From positions 1 to 34,836 of the forward strand of contig CAOJOK010000016.1 in assembly GCA_948440265.1 (NCBI GenBank): 34,836 nt of DNA, given 5' to 3'. The position numbers and the translations under genes were made by a program. This document shows positions 23,730 to 33,518 of this stretch, one piece after another; within the stretch, counting starts at the first letter, position 1, and each line of letters begins with the position of its first letter. The DNA comes from an uncultured Clostridia bacterium. GTDB taxonomy: Bacteria; Bacillota; Clostridia; Christensenellales; Pumilibacteraceae. Below the pieces are notes generated by a model. It had not been told where the DNA came from and did no database searches. It was given only the letters and a program-made list of their open reading frames with translations.

Positions 23730-24056
23730 TTATTTAACCTCCAATTTGATAAACCTTGAAAAACCTTCGTGCAAGTCGGCTATGCCGCACAGCATTGTGT
23801 TCAGCACGGTGTCGGCGTCTCTGCGCATTTCGCGGTTCAGCTGCGGCAGGCTCATTTTCAGATAGCCGCGTCTGTCGTCGCGCTTTAAATCGACGTTTAT
23901 TCCGACCACTTGCATAAGCCCGAGCACTGCCGTCTGTACCACCGACGAGAGCGCGGCGCAGACGATGTCCTCGCCCTCCTCTCCGTAATCGGTGTGTCCG
24001 TCGCACTCGACTTCCACTATGCTGCCGTCTTTTCTGGTTACGGTTACGACCGTCAT
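23730..24056 (-). CDS. prp: Ribosomal-processing cysteine protease Prp
   Basis: A 108-residue protease that trims the L27 extension. The catalytic pair is His21 (CDGHTDYG) and Cys33 ([12 protein letters not shown]). Length and the position between rplU and rpmA are as in other Firmicutes, where it is called ysxB/prp. It is 1 bp from rpmA and 4 bp from rplU, so the three are co-expressed. Confidence 0.95.
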   Translation of the reverse strand: MTVVTVTRKDGSIVEVECDGHTDYGEEGEDIVCAALSSVVQTAVLGLMQVVGINVDLKRDDRRGYLKMSLPQLNREMRRDADTVLNTMLCGIADLHEGFSRFIKLEVK

Positions 24057-24060
24057 AGCC

Positions 24061-24363
24061 TTACGCTATTTTTTCTATTCTTACGGTCGTGAACTGCTGT
24101 CTGTGACCTTTCTTTTTGCGTTCGTTCTTTTTGGGCTTGTACTTATAGACGATTATCTTCTTGTCCTTGCCGTGAGCCACAATCTTGGCTTTCGCCTTGA
24201 CGTTTTCGACTTCCGAACCGCAGGCGATTTTCTCGCCGTCCACCGTCATAAGCACTTCAAGCTCTATTTCGGTTCCGGGTTCCTTGTTGATTTTCTCAAC
24301 CTTGATTACGTCGCCCTCCGACACCTTGAACTGCTTTCCGCCCGTTACTACAACTGCGTACAT
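24061..24363 (-). CDS. rplU: Ribosomal protein bL21
   Basis: A 100-residue L21 of the large subunit. It starts [20 protein letters not shown] and ends in [13 protein letters not shown], with the conserved [21 protein letters not shown] basic stretch in between. AGGAGG lies before the ATG. It is the first gene of rplU-prp-rpmA. The A/G-rich leader may hold the Firmicutes L21 autoregulatory structure. Confidence 0.96.
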   Translation of the reverse strand: MYAVVVTGGKQFKVSEGDVIKVEKINKEPGTEIELEVLMTVDGEKIACGSEVENVKAKAKIVAHGKDKKIIVYKYKPKKNERKKKGHRQQFTTVRIEKIA

Positions 24364-24461
24364 TTTTTAGTCTACCTCCTGTGATTAGTATCCGCTGTTA
24401 AGGCAGCTTGCTTTTTAAAGCGCGCATTTTAAAAGAGCCTTTTCCACACGACTCGTTTGGT

Positions 24462-24491
24462 ATTATACAACAACGAATATCCCCCTGTCAA
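24462..24491 (-). promoter_or_regulatory. Promoter and leader of the rplU operon
   Basis: TTGACA (24486-24491), an 18-bp spacer, then TATAAT (24462-24467), giving a leader of about 90 nt. That leader is a candidate ribosomal-protein leader, not proved here. The -35 sits inside a hairpin CCCCCTG/CAGGGGG (24481-24506) that follows the DUF3899-like gene, so terminator-like structure and promoter overlap. Confidence 0.75.
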
Positions 24492-24516
24492 GCAAATTGC
24501 AGGGGGATTGACAAAC

Positions 24517-24915
24517 TTATGAATAGACATAGAACAGCACGACGAACAGCACGGCTATCAGAATGAAGGCAAGTCCCACAATCAAAAGATAGGCGAACGA
24601 GTGGCGTTTTTCGCTTTTTGCCTTGCGGTATTCGTAAAACGTCTTTGCCTTGCGGTTTCTGACGTCCTTTCGAAACAGTCCGAAAAAGCAAATCATACCG
24701 TATGCCAGAATGTCGAACGCGCCGCCGTTCGAGCAGACGACGAGCAGACCGTAGCCGCCGACGGCAAAGCCCGAAATAAAGAACCCGTCCGACAGACAGC
24801 GCATTATTTCCGCCGCACCCTGCACGCCGCCGAACAGTCCGCGCGCCCACAGCGCAAGCACGCATATCACGCAGGCGACGCCGAAGGTTATGACATACTT
24901 CCAGATTGTTTTCAC
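24517..24915 (-). CDS. DUF3899-like small membrane protein
   Basis: A 132-residue protein with four hydrophobic segments (about 6-24, 40-60, 66-80, 107-130). The [15 protein letters not shown] and [12 protein letters not shown] segments followed by a [10 protein letters not shown] loop resemble the DUF3899 family. Function unknown. Its ATG overlaps the oppF stop by 4 bases, making it the last gene of the opp operon, and a membrane role near the transporter is possible. Confidence 0.75.
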   Translation of the reverse strand: MKTIWKYVITFGVACVICVLALWARGLFGGVQGAAEIMRCLSDGFFISGFAVGGYGLLVVCSNGGAFDILAYGMICFFGLFRKDVRNRKAKTFYEYRKAKSEKRHSFAYLLIVGLAFILIAVLFVVLFYVYS

Positions 24916-26171
24916 TTTTCCAGCTCTGCCCTATACCTTGCTTCTTCTTCGTCGTTGCAGTATATGAAGTGACCCTTGCTTATCTCGCGCATAGTGGGTT
25001 TATCCGTCGAATAGTCGTGCGAGGCTATCGGATTGTACAGTATGCGGCGGCGTTTTTTCTCCGCAAGCGGGTCGGGCACGGGTATCGCGCTCAACAGCGA
25101 TTTCGTGTACGGGTGAAGCGGATGAGCAAACAGCTCCTCGCTGGTCGCCAGCTCCACAATCTTGCCGAAGTACATAACGGCTATTCTGTCCGAGAAATAT
25201 TTTACGACGGACAGATTGTGCGCTATGAAAAGTATGGTAAGACCCAGCTCTCTGCGCAAGTCGTTCAGAAGATTTATGACCTGCGCCTGCACGGACACGT
25301 CGAGCGCGGAAACGGGTTCGTCCGCGATTATGAGTTCGGGGTTTAAGATTACGGCGCGCGCGATGCCTATTCTCTGGCGCTGACCGCCCGAGAACTCGTG
25401 CGGATAACGACCTGCGTGCTCCGGCACAAGACCGACAAGCCGCAGAACCTCATAGACTTTTTCGTCCACGGTCGCCCTGTCCTTTATGCCGCGAATGGTC
25501 AGTCCCTCGGCGATTATCTCCCTTACCGTCATACGGGGGTCGAGCGACGCAATCGGGTCTTGGAATATCATCTGCATCTTGTTCATTATCCTGTCTTTCT
25601 TTGCAAGGCGCAGTTGTTGTTTATATTCCTTTTCCAGCTCCGCACGCTTTGTTTCGTCGGTTTCGTTTTCTATAAGCGGCTTGTACTTTTCGTCCACGAG
25701 CCGCATTTGGCTTTCGGCGTACAGGCGGTTGCAATTGTTATGGTCGAAACGGGCGGAAGATATATTCTCCGTCTGCTCGCCCATTACTTTAAGCAGTTCT
25801 TCTTCCGCTTTCGAAGCCCTTTTAAGCCATTCTTCTTCGGAGATTTCTCCGCTTTTTTTAGCCTTGTTTATCTGTTTCATTTCGGCGCCGTACTTGGCTT
25901 TTGCGCGCTTTATCTCGCGCTTATACGGCGCAATGCCTGCGCAGATACGCTGACCCTTGAAGTACACCGAACCGCCCGTGACGTCGTATAGACGGATTAT
26001 CGAGCGACCCGTGGTCGTCTTGCCGCAGCCGCTTTCTCCGACGAGTCCGAAAACTTCGCCCTTGTAAATTTCGAAGTTGACGTCGTCCACCGCCTTATTC
26101 ACGAACTTGCCGAGTTTGAAATACTGTTCGAGATGCTCGACTTTGAGCAGAACTTCTCTGTTATCGCTCAT
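24912..26171 (-). CDS. oppF: Oligopeptide ABC transporter ATPase OppF with helical insertion
   Basis: A 419-residue ATPase. Walker A GESGCGKT is at 45-52, the Q-loop MIFQDP at 201-206, the signature FSGGQRQR at 260-267, the Walker B strand IIADEP near 281 and the H-loop His318. Usual OppF is about 310-330 aa with about 50 residues between Walker A and the Q-loop; here there are about 150. The extra about 110 residues (about 80-195) are lysine/glutamate-rich and probably helical. The C-terminal oligopeptide-transport tail [16 protein letters not shown] is present. The start overlaps oppD (ATGA). Confidence 0.93.
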   Translation of the reverse strand: MSDNREVLLKVEHLEQYFKLGKFVNKAVDDVNFEIYKGEVFGLVGESGCGKTTTGRSIIRLYDVTGGSVYFKGQRICAGIAPYKREIKRAKAKYGAEMKQINKAKKSGEISEEEWLKRASKAEEELLKVMGEQTENISSARFDHNNCNRLYAESQMRLVDEKYKPLIENETDETKRAELEKEYKQQLRLAKKDRIMNKMQMIFQDPIASLDPRMTVREIIAEGLTIRGIKDRATVDEKVYEVLRLVGLVPEHAGRYPHEFSGGQRQRIGIARAVILNPELIIADEPVSALDVSVQAQVINLLNDLRRELGLTILFIAHNLSVVKYFSDRIAVMYFGKIVELATSEELFAHPLHPYTKSLLSAIPVPDPLAEKKRRRILYNPIASHDYSTDKPTMREISKGHFIYCNDEEEARYRAELEK

Positions 26172-28393
26172 TTCTTATTCACCTCCGACATTCTGCTTAT
26201 TCTGTCCGAAACAATCTTCGGCAATTCCACCTTCGGCGCGTCGGGATGAAGCAGCCAGGTTGCCGCATAGTGCGTATCGGATATTTTGAACATCGGCGGC
26301 TGCTGCTCGAAGTCGATTTTCAGCGCGTACTTGTTTCTCGGCGCAAACGCGTCGCCGACGGGCGGGAAAATCATATTCGGCGGCGTGCCGGGTATGGCTT
26401 CCAGCTTTTCCGACGTATCCAGGTCCGGCATACTGGACAACAGCGCCCAAGTGTACGGGTGCGCGGGGCGATAGAACACGTCTTCGTCCGTTCCCGTTTC
26501 CACAATCTTGCCTGCGTACATAACGGCTATTCTGTCCGCCATATTGGCGACGACGCCCAAGTCGTGCGTTATGAAAATGACGGTCAGATTTCTTTCCGCT
26601 TTTATTCTGTTTATGAGCTCCAATATCTGCGACTGTATGGTCACGTCGAGCGCGGTGGTCGGCTCGTCGCAAATCAGTATGTCGGGGTTTGCCGCAAGCG
26701 CGATTGCGATTACGATACGCTGACGCATACCGCCCGAAAACTCGAACGGATACTGGTTGAAACGCTTGTAGGGTTCGGGTATGCCGACTTCTTCGAGCAG
26801 TTTGAGCGCGCGATGTCTTGCTATGGCTTTCGTGACCTTATTCACGACGCCCGACGCCTTTTCCTTGAAAAAGTCCACCATTGCCACGGCTTTTGCGTCG
26901 AAGTCGATTTTGTCTTCCCCGTCTATTCTCGCCTGCACCGATTCTTTCAGGCGCTCTATGACGCGCAGGATATTTTCACGCGCCAAGTCGAGGTCTATTA
27001 TGTTTGCCGGTACGAGCTTGAAATCGGGGTCCTTGCCGCTCTGTTTGAGTTTTTCGTATTTCTCCGTTTCCTTGTCGAAACGCGCCTGTTCCTTGCTGTT
27101 GTGCGCAACGCCGTCGAAATATCTGTCCACCGCGCTTTTGAGCGACGAACGGAAAGTGTATGCCGCGCTGTCCTTTACCAGGTCGAGCGGATTGACGGTG
27201 TTCATCACCTTTTGCGAAAGCTCCTTTATCAGTGCATAGACCGCCTTTTTATCGGGCTCGCCGTCGAACATACTCTTTGCCGAGTCGAGCTCGGGGAGAA
27301 GTTCTCGCTTTGCCTTTACGCACTCGGTTTCGGAATATACGAGCGCTTTTTTCGCGCAGTCGATAAATTCCAGCATAAAGTTGTCGTCGAGGTATTTGCG
27401 CAGATAGGCGTTGAGCTGCTGTGTTTCCATTTGCGGCAGGGGCTGACCGGAAAACTGTTCGTAATAGCCCATTGCGAAAAAGTTGGGCTGTATCTTTTCC
27501 AGCGCGCCGTTTAATATGTCGCGTATCTTTGTCAGCGTTTCGCTTATTTCGCCGTAACGCTCGGGCGACTTTTCAATCTCGTCCGATTTCTCCTTTAACG
27601 CGTCGAGAAGCGGAGTTATGCTCTCGTCGGTCACGACGTATTCGTGCACCGCTCTTGCCGCATCGCGGTGTATCTCCGCCGATATTTCCTTGAAGCGTTT
27701 TACGGCGTTCTTTTCTATTTCGAAAAGCAGTCTGTCTATCGCGTCCGTCGCTTCTATCGCGCCCTGACGCGCGGAGAGATATTCCTTTTCGAGCGCAAGA
27801 TGTCTGTATTCGAACGTGTCGAAATCGCCGCATCTCTTTTTGTTATTCTGCTTTGTCTGTTCGTCGCCGCCCATTGCAAGGTTCATAGCGTTTTCCAGAG
27901 CTTTGAGCTTTTCGTTGAACTGCGCGCGGCTCTCTCTCACATTGGCTCTGCTTTTGAGCAGCATTGCTTCGGTGAGCTGTGTGCCGACTTTCATTATCGG
28001 GTTCAAGCTCGACATCGGGTCCTGGAAAATCATTGCGATTTTGTCGCCGCGCAGTTTGTGGAAGTCTTCTTCGGAAATCTTCAACAGGTCTTTGCCGTCG
28101 TAAAGAATTTCGCCGCTCTCGACGATTGCGTTGCCTGCCAGAATGCCCATTACCGCACGGGTGGTAACGCTCTTGCCCGAGCCGCTTTCGCCGACTACGG
28201 CGAGAGTTTCGCCCTTATACACGTCGAACGACACGTCGCGCACCGCCTGCACCTTGCCGCCTACCGTGCGAAACGATATGGTAAGGTTTCTGACTTCCAG
28301 CTTTTTTTCACGCGCCGCAGCCGCCGCGGCAGGCTCTGCCGCCGCCTGTGTTTCTTTTACTTCGACCGTATCTTTTTTCGTCATCTTCTTCAT
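26168..28393 (-). CDS. oppD: Oligopeptide ABC transporter ATPase OppD with very large insertion
   Basis: A 741-residue ATPase, more than twice the usual 330-350. After an alanine-rich leader come Walker A GESGSGKS (68-75), the Q-loop MIFQDP (121-126), signature FSGGMRQR (552-559), Walker B ILICDEP (572-578) and H-loop His610. The OppD C-terminal signature AIPGTPPNM is near 666-674. All catalytic motifs are intact, so it should be active. About 375 extra residues (about 150-525), charged and mainly helical, lie between Q-loop and signature, in the helical subdomain that faces the permease. The reading frame is continuous, with no sign of frameshift or intein motifs. Confidence 0.93.
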   Translation of the reverse strand: MKKMTKKDTVEVKETQAAAEPAAAAAAREKKLEVRNLTISFRTVGGKVQAVRDVSFDVYKGETLAVVGESGSGKSVTTRAVMGILAGNAIVESGEILYDGKDLLKISEEDFHKLRGDKIAMIFQDPMSSLNPIMKVGTQLTEAMLLKSRANVRESRAQFNEKLKALENAMNLAMGGDEQTKQNNKKRCGDFDTFEYRHLALEKEYLSARQGAIEATDAIDRLLFEIEKNAVKRFKEISAEIHRDAARAVHEYVVTDESITPLLDALKEKSDEIEKSPERYGEISETLTKIRDILNGALEKIQPNFFAMGYYEQFSGQPLPQMETQQLNAYLRKYLDDNFMLEFIDCAKKALVYSETECVKAKRELLPELDSAKSMFDGEPDKKAVYALIKELSQKVMNTVNPLDLVKDSAAYTFRSSLKSAVDRYFDGVAHNSKEQARFDKETEKYEKLKQSGKDPDFKLVPANIIDLDLARENILRVIERLKESVQARIDGEDKIDFDAKAVAMVDFFKEKASGVVNKVTKAIARHRALKLLEEVGIPEPYKRFNQYPFEFSGGMRQRIVIAIALAANPDILICDEPTTALDVTIQSQILELINRIKAERNLTVIFITHDLGVVANMADRIAVMYAGKIVETGTDEDVFYRPAHPYTWALLSSMPDLDTSEKLEAIPGTPPNMIFPPVGDAFAPRNKYALKIDFEQQPPMFKISDTHYAATWLLHPDAPKVELPKIVSDRISRMSEVNKK

Positions 28394-28396
28394 AGT

Positions 28397-29920
28397 TTAC
28401 TCTCCCGAACCGCGCAACGACGGGTTGAACGCGTCGCGCAAGCCGTTGCCGAAAAGGTTGAAACATATCATCAAAAGCGCAAGGAAAATCGCAGGGAAAA
28501 GCAGAACGTGAGGGTCGGTTGTCATCAAGCCCTGTCCTGCGGAAAGCAGTGTTCCCACACTTGTAGTTCCCGAGCCTTCGAGATTTACTATGTTCAAATA
28601 CGACAGCATAGATTCCGTTCCGATTACGCCCGGTATGACGAGCACGGAGCTTGTTATTATCGTTCCCAGCGAGTTGGGGAAAATGTGCCTGAACATAAGC
28701 CGCGCGTCCTTTGCGCCCAGCGTCCTTGCCGCCAGCACGTATTCCTGGTGCTTGAACCTATAGAACTGCGTTCGCACCGTACCCGCAGTTCCTATCCAGC
28801 CCGTCAGCACGAATGCGAACAGCAGGCTGGGCACCACGCCGACCTTATTCGCCAGATGGAACTGGAACAGCGTGGCAAGAATTATGAACGGCACGCCGCT
28901 TAAAATCTCGACGAATCTTTCCATTATCAAGTCGAGAGCGCCGCCGTAATAGCCCTCTATCGCGCCGAAAATCGCGCCGATTATCATATTTATCAGCGAC
29001 ACGCTTATTGCAAGAATAAACGAGAACCTTGCGCCCCTTGCAAGCGCGCCGAACAGGTCCTGTCCGTTGCCCGTCGTGCCGAAAACAAAGCAGGGCTCGA
29101 AGCCGTTTACATACTCGAAATATTTATAATAGCAGACGCGCACCCTGTATCCCGTCTGATTGGGAACGGCGTACTGATATGTGCCGTCGTCGCCGTCGAT
29201 ACGCAGAGAGTCGTATTTATCGATATCCCCTGCGCCGCCGCCCGACGCGTCGCGCATATAGATATTAACGAAATTTCCGTTCGCGTCTTTATCCGCCTTG
29301 CCCTTTGTTCCCGACGTGCGGTACCAATAGTTGGCGTCGTTGGTGAACGCCGACGGGCGTTTGCTTGCGTCGGTCATAGGATATATGACCTGTATGTTGT
29401 TCTTGTTCTGGTATTCTATCAGAGCGTTGTATGCGTCGGGCTTCAAATCGAAAAACTGGCAGCCGACCTTGTAGTACGAGTCGAGTTTGACGTCGTACAC
29501 CGTGGACTGTCTGTCTTCCGACAGAGCCGTGCCGTATACCTTTCTCAACGGGTTATATCCCGATTCCTGCGCCATTGCGGTGTAATAATCGTATCTGCTC
29601 TCGCCTATCTTTTCCCGTCTTGCGCCGTCCCAGAAGCCGTTTGCCTTTGCCGAAATCTTCGGCAGGACGGTGGAATAATATCCGTCCAAAAAGGTTGCCG
29701 AGTACGGCGAAAAAATCGGCGTGATTATCGCGTACAGGAGCAAAAACAGTATTATAATCGCAGACACGACCGAGCCTTTATTTCTCTTGAAGCGGTTGAA
29801 CGCGTCGCGGAAATAGCCTATCGGTTTTGTGTCCAGCTTTACGTCGTGGAGAGTTTCTTCACGCTGTGCAAACTCGAATTTTTCCTTGGGAATGTTCCCG
29901 ATTTCCGTTTTGTTCGTCAT
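28397..29920 (-). CDS. oppC: Oligopeptide ABC transporter permease OppC with large extracytoplasmic insertion
   Basis: A 507-residue permease; OppC is normally about 300. TM1 is at about 50-72. The usual short outer loop is replaced by about 200 residues (about 75-280) rich in Tyr, Asp and Gly (with QESGYNPLRKVYG, YWYRTSG and DASGGGAGDID), which should face outside. The normal core resumes at FGTTGNGQDLFGALARGARFS and includes the EAA-like loop ARTLGAKDARLMFRHIFPNS. The start overlaps oppB (ATGA). The inserted domain is next to where the binding protein docks. Confidence 0.93.
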   Translation of the reverse strand: MTNKTEIGNIPKEKFEFAQREETLHDVKLDTKPIGYFRDAFNRFKRNKGSVVSAIIILFLLLYAIITPIFSPYSATFLDGYYSTVLPKISAKANGFWDGARREKIGESRYDYYTAMAQESGYNPLRKVYGTALSEDRQSTVYDVKLDSYYKVGCQFFDLKPDAYNALIEYQNKNNIQVIYPMTDASKRPSAFTNDANYWYRTSGTKGKADKDANGNFVNIYMRDASGGGAGDIDKYDSLRIDGDDGTYQYAVPNQTGYRVRVCYYKYFEYVNGFEPCFVFGTTGNGQDLFGALARGARFSFILAISVSLINMIIGAIFGAIEGYYGGALDLIMERFVEILSGVPFIILATLFQFHLANKVGVVPSLLFAFVLTGWIGTAGTVRTQFYRFKHQEYVLAARTLGAKDARLMFRHIFPNSLGTIITSSVLVIPGVIGTESMLSYLNIVNLEGSGTTSVGTLLSAGQGLMTTDPHVLLFPAIFLALLMICFNLFGNGLRDAFNPSLRGSGE

Positions 29921-30876
29921 TTTCTCGACCCCATTCGTATTCTCGGGTCTATGAACCCGTAGCTTATATCGATTACTATAGTGGCGGCAAGTCCTATGAA
30001 CGTATAGAACGCGCTTAACATCATAAAGAAGTTATAGTCCCTGACGTTTATCGCCTGTATATACAGCGGTCCGACGCCGGGTATGCCGAATATCTGTTCT
30101 ATGACGAGAGAGCCGCCCAATATGGAGATAAACTGTCCTATAATCATAGGAAGTATCGGTACCATTGCGTTTCTCAATGCGTGCCTTACTGTCGCCTGTC
30201 CTTTCGTGAGACCTTTTGCCCGAGCAAGCAGCATATATTCGCCCGTCAGCACTTCGGTAAGTTCCGCACGCGTAAAGCGCGTCAGTCCTGCGATTACGCC
30301 GAAGCTCAAACTCAATATCGCCGGTATCATACTGAAAAACATACTCGGCGACAGCCAGTTGGTTCCCGAATTTATCTGGAACGGGAACAGGTTGAGCTGA
30401 AAACTCAAAACGTACTGAACCAAAAACGCATATACGAAGCTGGGCACGGACACCAAAATCATAACCGCGGTGGAAACGACGTGGTCCTGCCACTTGTTCT
30501 TTTTGAGCGCGGCGAAAATGCCGAGCGCGATTCCGATTGGAACGCTGAACAACAGCGAGTAAAGATTTATCAGTATCGTCGGGGGCAGTTTTTCCGCGAA
30601 TATGTCTACGACTTCTCTGCCGCTGTACATCGTTTCGCCGATACCCCAGTCCCAATGCAAAAGCACCTGACGCAGGAAAATTCCGTACTGCACCAAAATC
30701 GGCTTGTTATATCCCATCAATTCGCGCCTGGCGAGAATTATGTCGCGCAGTGCGGGGTCTTGCGGCAAATTCGTGAGCGGCAAGAGTTTGACGAGGATAA
30801 AACACAGCGTCATTATTATGAAAAACGTCAGAAGCATCAATAAAATACGCTTTACGACGTATTTGAACATCTCCAT
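29917..30876 (-). CDS. oppB: Oligopeptide ABC transporter permease OppB
   Basis: A 319-residue permease of normal size. TM1 is at the N-terminus (RILLMLLTFFIIMTLCFILV). The DPP/OPP periplasmic motif WDWGIGETMYSGREV is near residues 95-109, and the cytoplasmic EAA loop is LARAKGLTKGQATVRHALRNA. It ends with the family tail SYGFIDPRIRMGSRK. It pairs with OppC to form the channel. AAGGAG lies 10 nt before the ATG. It follows oppA after a 115-bp gap that holds a hairpin. Confidence 0.95.
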   Translation of the reverse strand: MEMFKYVVKRILLMLLTFFIIMTLCFILVKLLPLTNLPQDPALRDIILARRELMGYNKPILVQYGIFLRQVLLHWDWGIGETMYSGREVVDIFAEKLPPTILINLYSLLFSVPIGIALGIFAALKKNKWQDHVVSTAVMILVSVPSFVYAFLVQYVLSFQLNLFPFQINSGTNWLSPSMFFSMIPAILSLSFGVIAGLTRFTRAELTEVLTGEYMLLARAKGLTKGQATVRHALRNAMVPILPMIIGQFISILGGSLVIEQIFGIPGVGPLYIQAINVRDYNFFMMLSAFYTFIGLAATIVIDISYGFIDPRIRMGSRK

Positions 30877-30918
30877 AGGTAAAAAACTCCTTGACTTCGT
30901 TATCCGATTTTTAAATTC

Positions 30919-30972
30919 CGAAACGGCACTCGAAACGCAGACCTTTTAAGCCCACGTTCCGAATGCCGTTCG
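30919..30972 (-). other. Intergenic hairpin between oppA and oppB
   Basis: An imperfect about 18-bp stem (30919-30937 with 30955-30972) with an about 17-nt loop. It lacks a long U-tract. Such hairpins after a binding-protein gene commonly protect its mRNA or attenuate readthrough, so that more binding protein than permease is made. Confidence 0.6.
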
Positions 30973-30991
30973 AAACTTATTTTATAACAAA

Positions 30992-33487
30992 TCAGTCGGT
31001 AACGGTGTAGTCCAATTCTCTGCTGTAGTTATTCGTGAACTCTGCCCATTCCTGGTCGGAATATGTGTAGGTCAGATAGCGTATTCCGCCGTATCCGACA
31101 AGCTGCATATACTCGTCGAGAGCGTTTTTGACACGCATAGAGGTCATACTCGCACCCGTAACGTACCACAGAGGCACGGTTATACTCGTGTCGAGTATCT
31201 CTTTTTCCAGCATTGCGAGAATTTCCAACTTCGTTTCCACGCTCAGGTTCGTGAACGTTATCGTCTGGTCGTCCTTTATCAATCTGCCGTTCAGCGCGGT
31301 CGACCATTCTTCGAGCGTCAGCGTATATTCCTTGCCGTCGACGGTGAAGGTCTTTTGCTTATCGAACGGGAAACCGTGTTCGTTAGACTTCTTGGGGTTC
31401 GTATAGCAGTCCGCAACTCCGAACGGGTCGAAAGAAGCGCCGCCCCAAGCCGACAATATTACTTCCGTATTGCCCGCTTTCATCGTCTCATAGAAATCAG
31501 TGTCTACTATTCTTTCGAACTCGATTTTACCTTCGAAGCCCGTTCCCTTTGCCGCTTCCTTGACGGCATTGGTTATGAACGTGTAAACGCTTACATAAAG
31601 GTCGTCACCGGAATACATATTGAAGCGGAGTTTTACTTTATCGGTGGTTTTAAGCTCGCCAGCCGCAACCATATCTTCGTAAGCCTTTTGGAAAAGCGCC
31701 TGTGTTTCTTCGGGGTCATAGCCCGTCAAAGCCGCATAAGCCGCGTCCAAAGTGGGATACTGTTTGCCCTCGCCGTATTCGAGACCGTAGTATTCGACAA
31801 GCGTCTTCTTGGCAATTTCGGTATCGCGGTACAATTCCATCGTATCGGGGTCTATGACATACATATAGTTTATCAAGCCGAATGCAGGCTGCGAGGTCGG
31901 GAAGTTCTGCGCAACGAACGCATTTTTGTCTACGGAAAGACCGAACGCCTTGCGGAAGTCGGCGTTTGCCATAACCGTCTTGTTGCCGTCTTTGAGTTTT
32001 TCCTGACTTGCCGTAAGCGATGCTTTATCCATATTGAAAGAAAGTTTCCAAGTGGTATCAGAAGGAGTAAACTTCGTATATTTACCTTCGCGATATTTAG
32101 CTATGTTTGCGTTGTTGAGATATACGTTGTCGAGTTCGCCTTTAAGGAACATATTGAACGCCGTCGACTGGTTTGCCACCACTCTGCATCTGATTGCCGT
32201 GGTCTGGAACTGACCTTCGTGCTTGCCGTCCGTGTAGCCGTACCAGTTGTCATTTCTTTCCATATAGATTTCCTTGTCAAGCTGGAAACTCGTGAGCTTG
32301 TAAGGACCGAAGGAAGGGGTGTTCTTGTCCGTCGTGCAGTATGTGCTTGTATAAATTTTAGAGCCTGCCGCCTTTACTTTGCAAGCTTCGTAGACGTCCT
32401 TTTTGACGAGCCAAGGGGTAGCCATATTGTAATAGAGATAGAAACCTTTAACGGGGGCTTCGAGCATTATGGTAAGCTCGTAATCGCCCGTCTTCTGTAT
32501 GCCGACATTGCTCCAATCTGTTTTTTCACCGATTTTGTCAAGGTGGAAAGCTACATAATCCAACGTATCTAACGTAAGAAACTTGCTTACAACAACTGTT
32601 TCATCATCATATAACATCAATAAACTTGCATTTACCAAAGCCAACATATTTTTAGCGACTTCGTCATTTTTTACTATCATACCGTAGCCATTATCAAGCT
32701 TTGAAAGTGCGGCATACGCTTTATCAGCCGCCTCTGCACTACCGGCACCGAGCATTGCATCAATATCATCCTTTCCTACCGCAACAAAAGAACCTATAAT
32801 ACCGTATATTTCATTGAAAGAGAAACCCGATAAATAGGACATTCCTGCCGACAAGCTGAAAAAACGTTCCTTGTTCGGGTCGATTTCCAAAAGCAAATCG
32901 TTTTTTCCAGTCTCTTCATCTTTATAGGATATTTGCTGATAAATAGGCCACTCGGACTGAAAATAGTTTTTCGCGTTTGCGTAAACAAGCTGTCCTTCGA
33001 ACATCGTGCTGGCGCGGTAGTTCTGCATTTCAGCGCTTAAAAGCTGCTGTGTGGAATATACCCAGTCTTCCGCCGTGATTGCAGTGCCGTCGTCCCACTT
33101 TGCGTTCTGATTTAAAGGAATCTTATACGCATAGCCGTCTCCGTCCTTTGCGTCCGCAGGTATGCCGAACTCACCTTTATAAGTACCCGTCACGTCCACA
33201 GCCATACCTGCCGCCATTTCGGGAACTATCTCATAGCCCGACTTGTCTGCTTTCAATGCGAAATCGTACAAGCCAATTTGAGTATAGCTCATAATGTAGC
33301 TGTCTTCGTTGGACTCCCAGGTGTGAGGGTTCCACTTATTCGGATTGCCCGACGTGTAATCCTGATAGGTATAAGTCGGGTCGCCGTTCGGCTTCGCGCA
33401 AGAATCGCAAGCCGTCATTCCCACAAGCATTACCAACGACAGTACTACTGCCGCGGCAACTGTGGCTATCTGCCTAAACTTCTTCAT
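30992..33487 (-). CDS. oppA: Oligopeptide-binding lipoprotein OppA (family 5, enlarged)
   Basis: An 831-residue extracellular solute-binding protein. The signal peptide MKKFRQIATVAAAVVLSLVM leads to a lipobox with lipidated Cys27 (GMTAC), so it is anchored to the outer face of the membrane. Family 5 features include WHWESNEDSY-like early sequence, AEDWVYSTQQLL, FRKAFGLSVDKNAF and KTLVEYYG. Typical OppA is 520-600 aa. The ATG at 33487 has GGAGGT 7 nt upstream. The segment 32540-32990 (about residues 166-316) is distinctly A/T-richer than the rest. First and probably most expressed gene of the operon. Confidence 0.93.
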   Translation of the reverse strand: MKKFRQIATVAAAVVLSLVMLVGMTACDSCAKPNGDPTYTYQDYTSGNPNKWNPHTWESNEDSYIMSYTQIGLYDFALKADKSGYEIVPEMAAGMAVDVTGTYKGEFGIPADAKDGDGYAYKIPLNQNAKWDDGTAITAEDWVYSTQQLLSAEMQNYRASTMFEGQLVYANAKNYFQSEWPIYQQISYKDEETGKNDLLLEIDPNKERFFSLSAGMSYLSGFSFNEIYGIIGSFVAVGKDDIDAMLGAGSAEAADKAYAALSKLDNGYGMIVKNDEVAKNMLALVNASLLMLYDDETVVVSKFLTLDTLDYVAFHLDKIGEKTDWSNVGIQKTGDYELTIMLEAPVKGFYLYYNMATPWLVKKDVYEACKVKAAGSKIYTSTYCTTDKNTPSFGPYKLTSFQLDKEIYMERNDNWYGYTDGKHEGQFQTTAIRCRVVANQSTAFNMFLKGELDNVYLNNANIAKYREGKYTKFTPSDTTWKLSFNMDKASLTASQEKLKDGNKTVMANADFRKAFGLSVDKNAFVAQNFPTSQPAFGLINYMYVIDPDTMELYRDTEIAKKTLVEYYGLEYGEGKQYPTLDAAYAALTGYDPEETQALFQKAYEDMVAAGELKTTDKVKLRFNMYSGDDLYVSVYTFITNAVKEAAKGTGFEGKIEFERIVDTDFYETMKAGNTEVILSAWGGASFDPFGVADCYTNPKKSNEHGFPFDKQKTFTVDGKEYTLTLEEWSTALNGRLIKDDQTITFTNLSVETKLEILAMLEKEILDTSITVPLWYVTGASMTSMRVKNALDEYMQLVGYGGIRYLTYTYSDQEWAEFTNNYSRELDYTVTD

Positions 33488-33518
33488 AGTTTTGACCTCC
33501 ATCAAAAACTTTTTTGCT

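Noticed and set aside
24481..24506. Clear terminator for the opp operon
   Set aside because: The C/G hairpin is good, but it is followed by ATATTCG rather than a U-tract and overlaps the rplU -35. It is kept only as a note.
26168..28393. Intein or frameshifted fusion as the cause of OppD's size
   Set aside because: No intein splice motifs (N-terminal Cys/Ser block or C-terminal HN) are seen, and the frame is continuous with intact ABC motifs on both sides.
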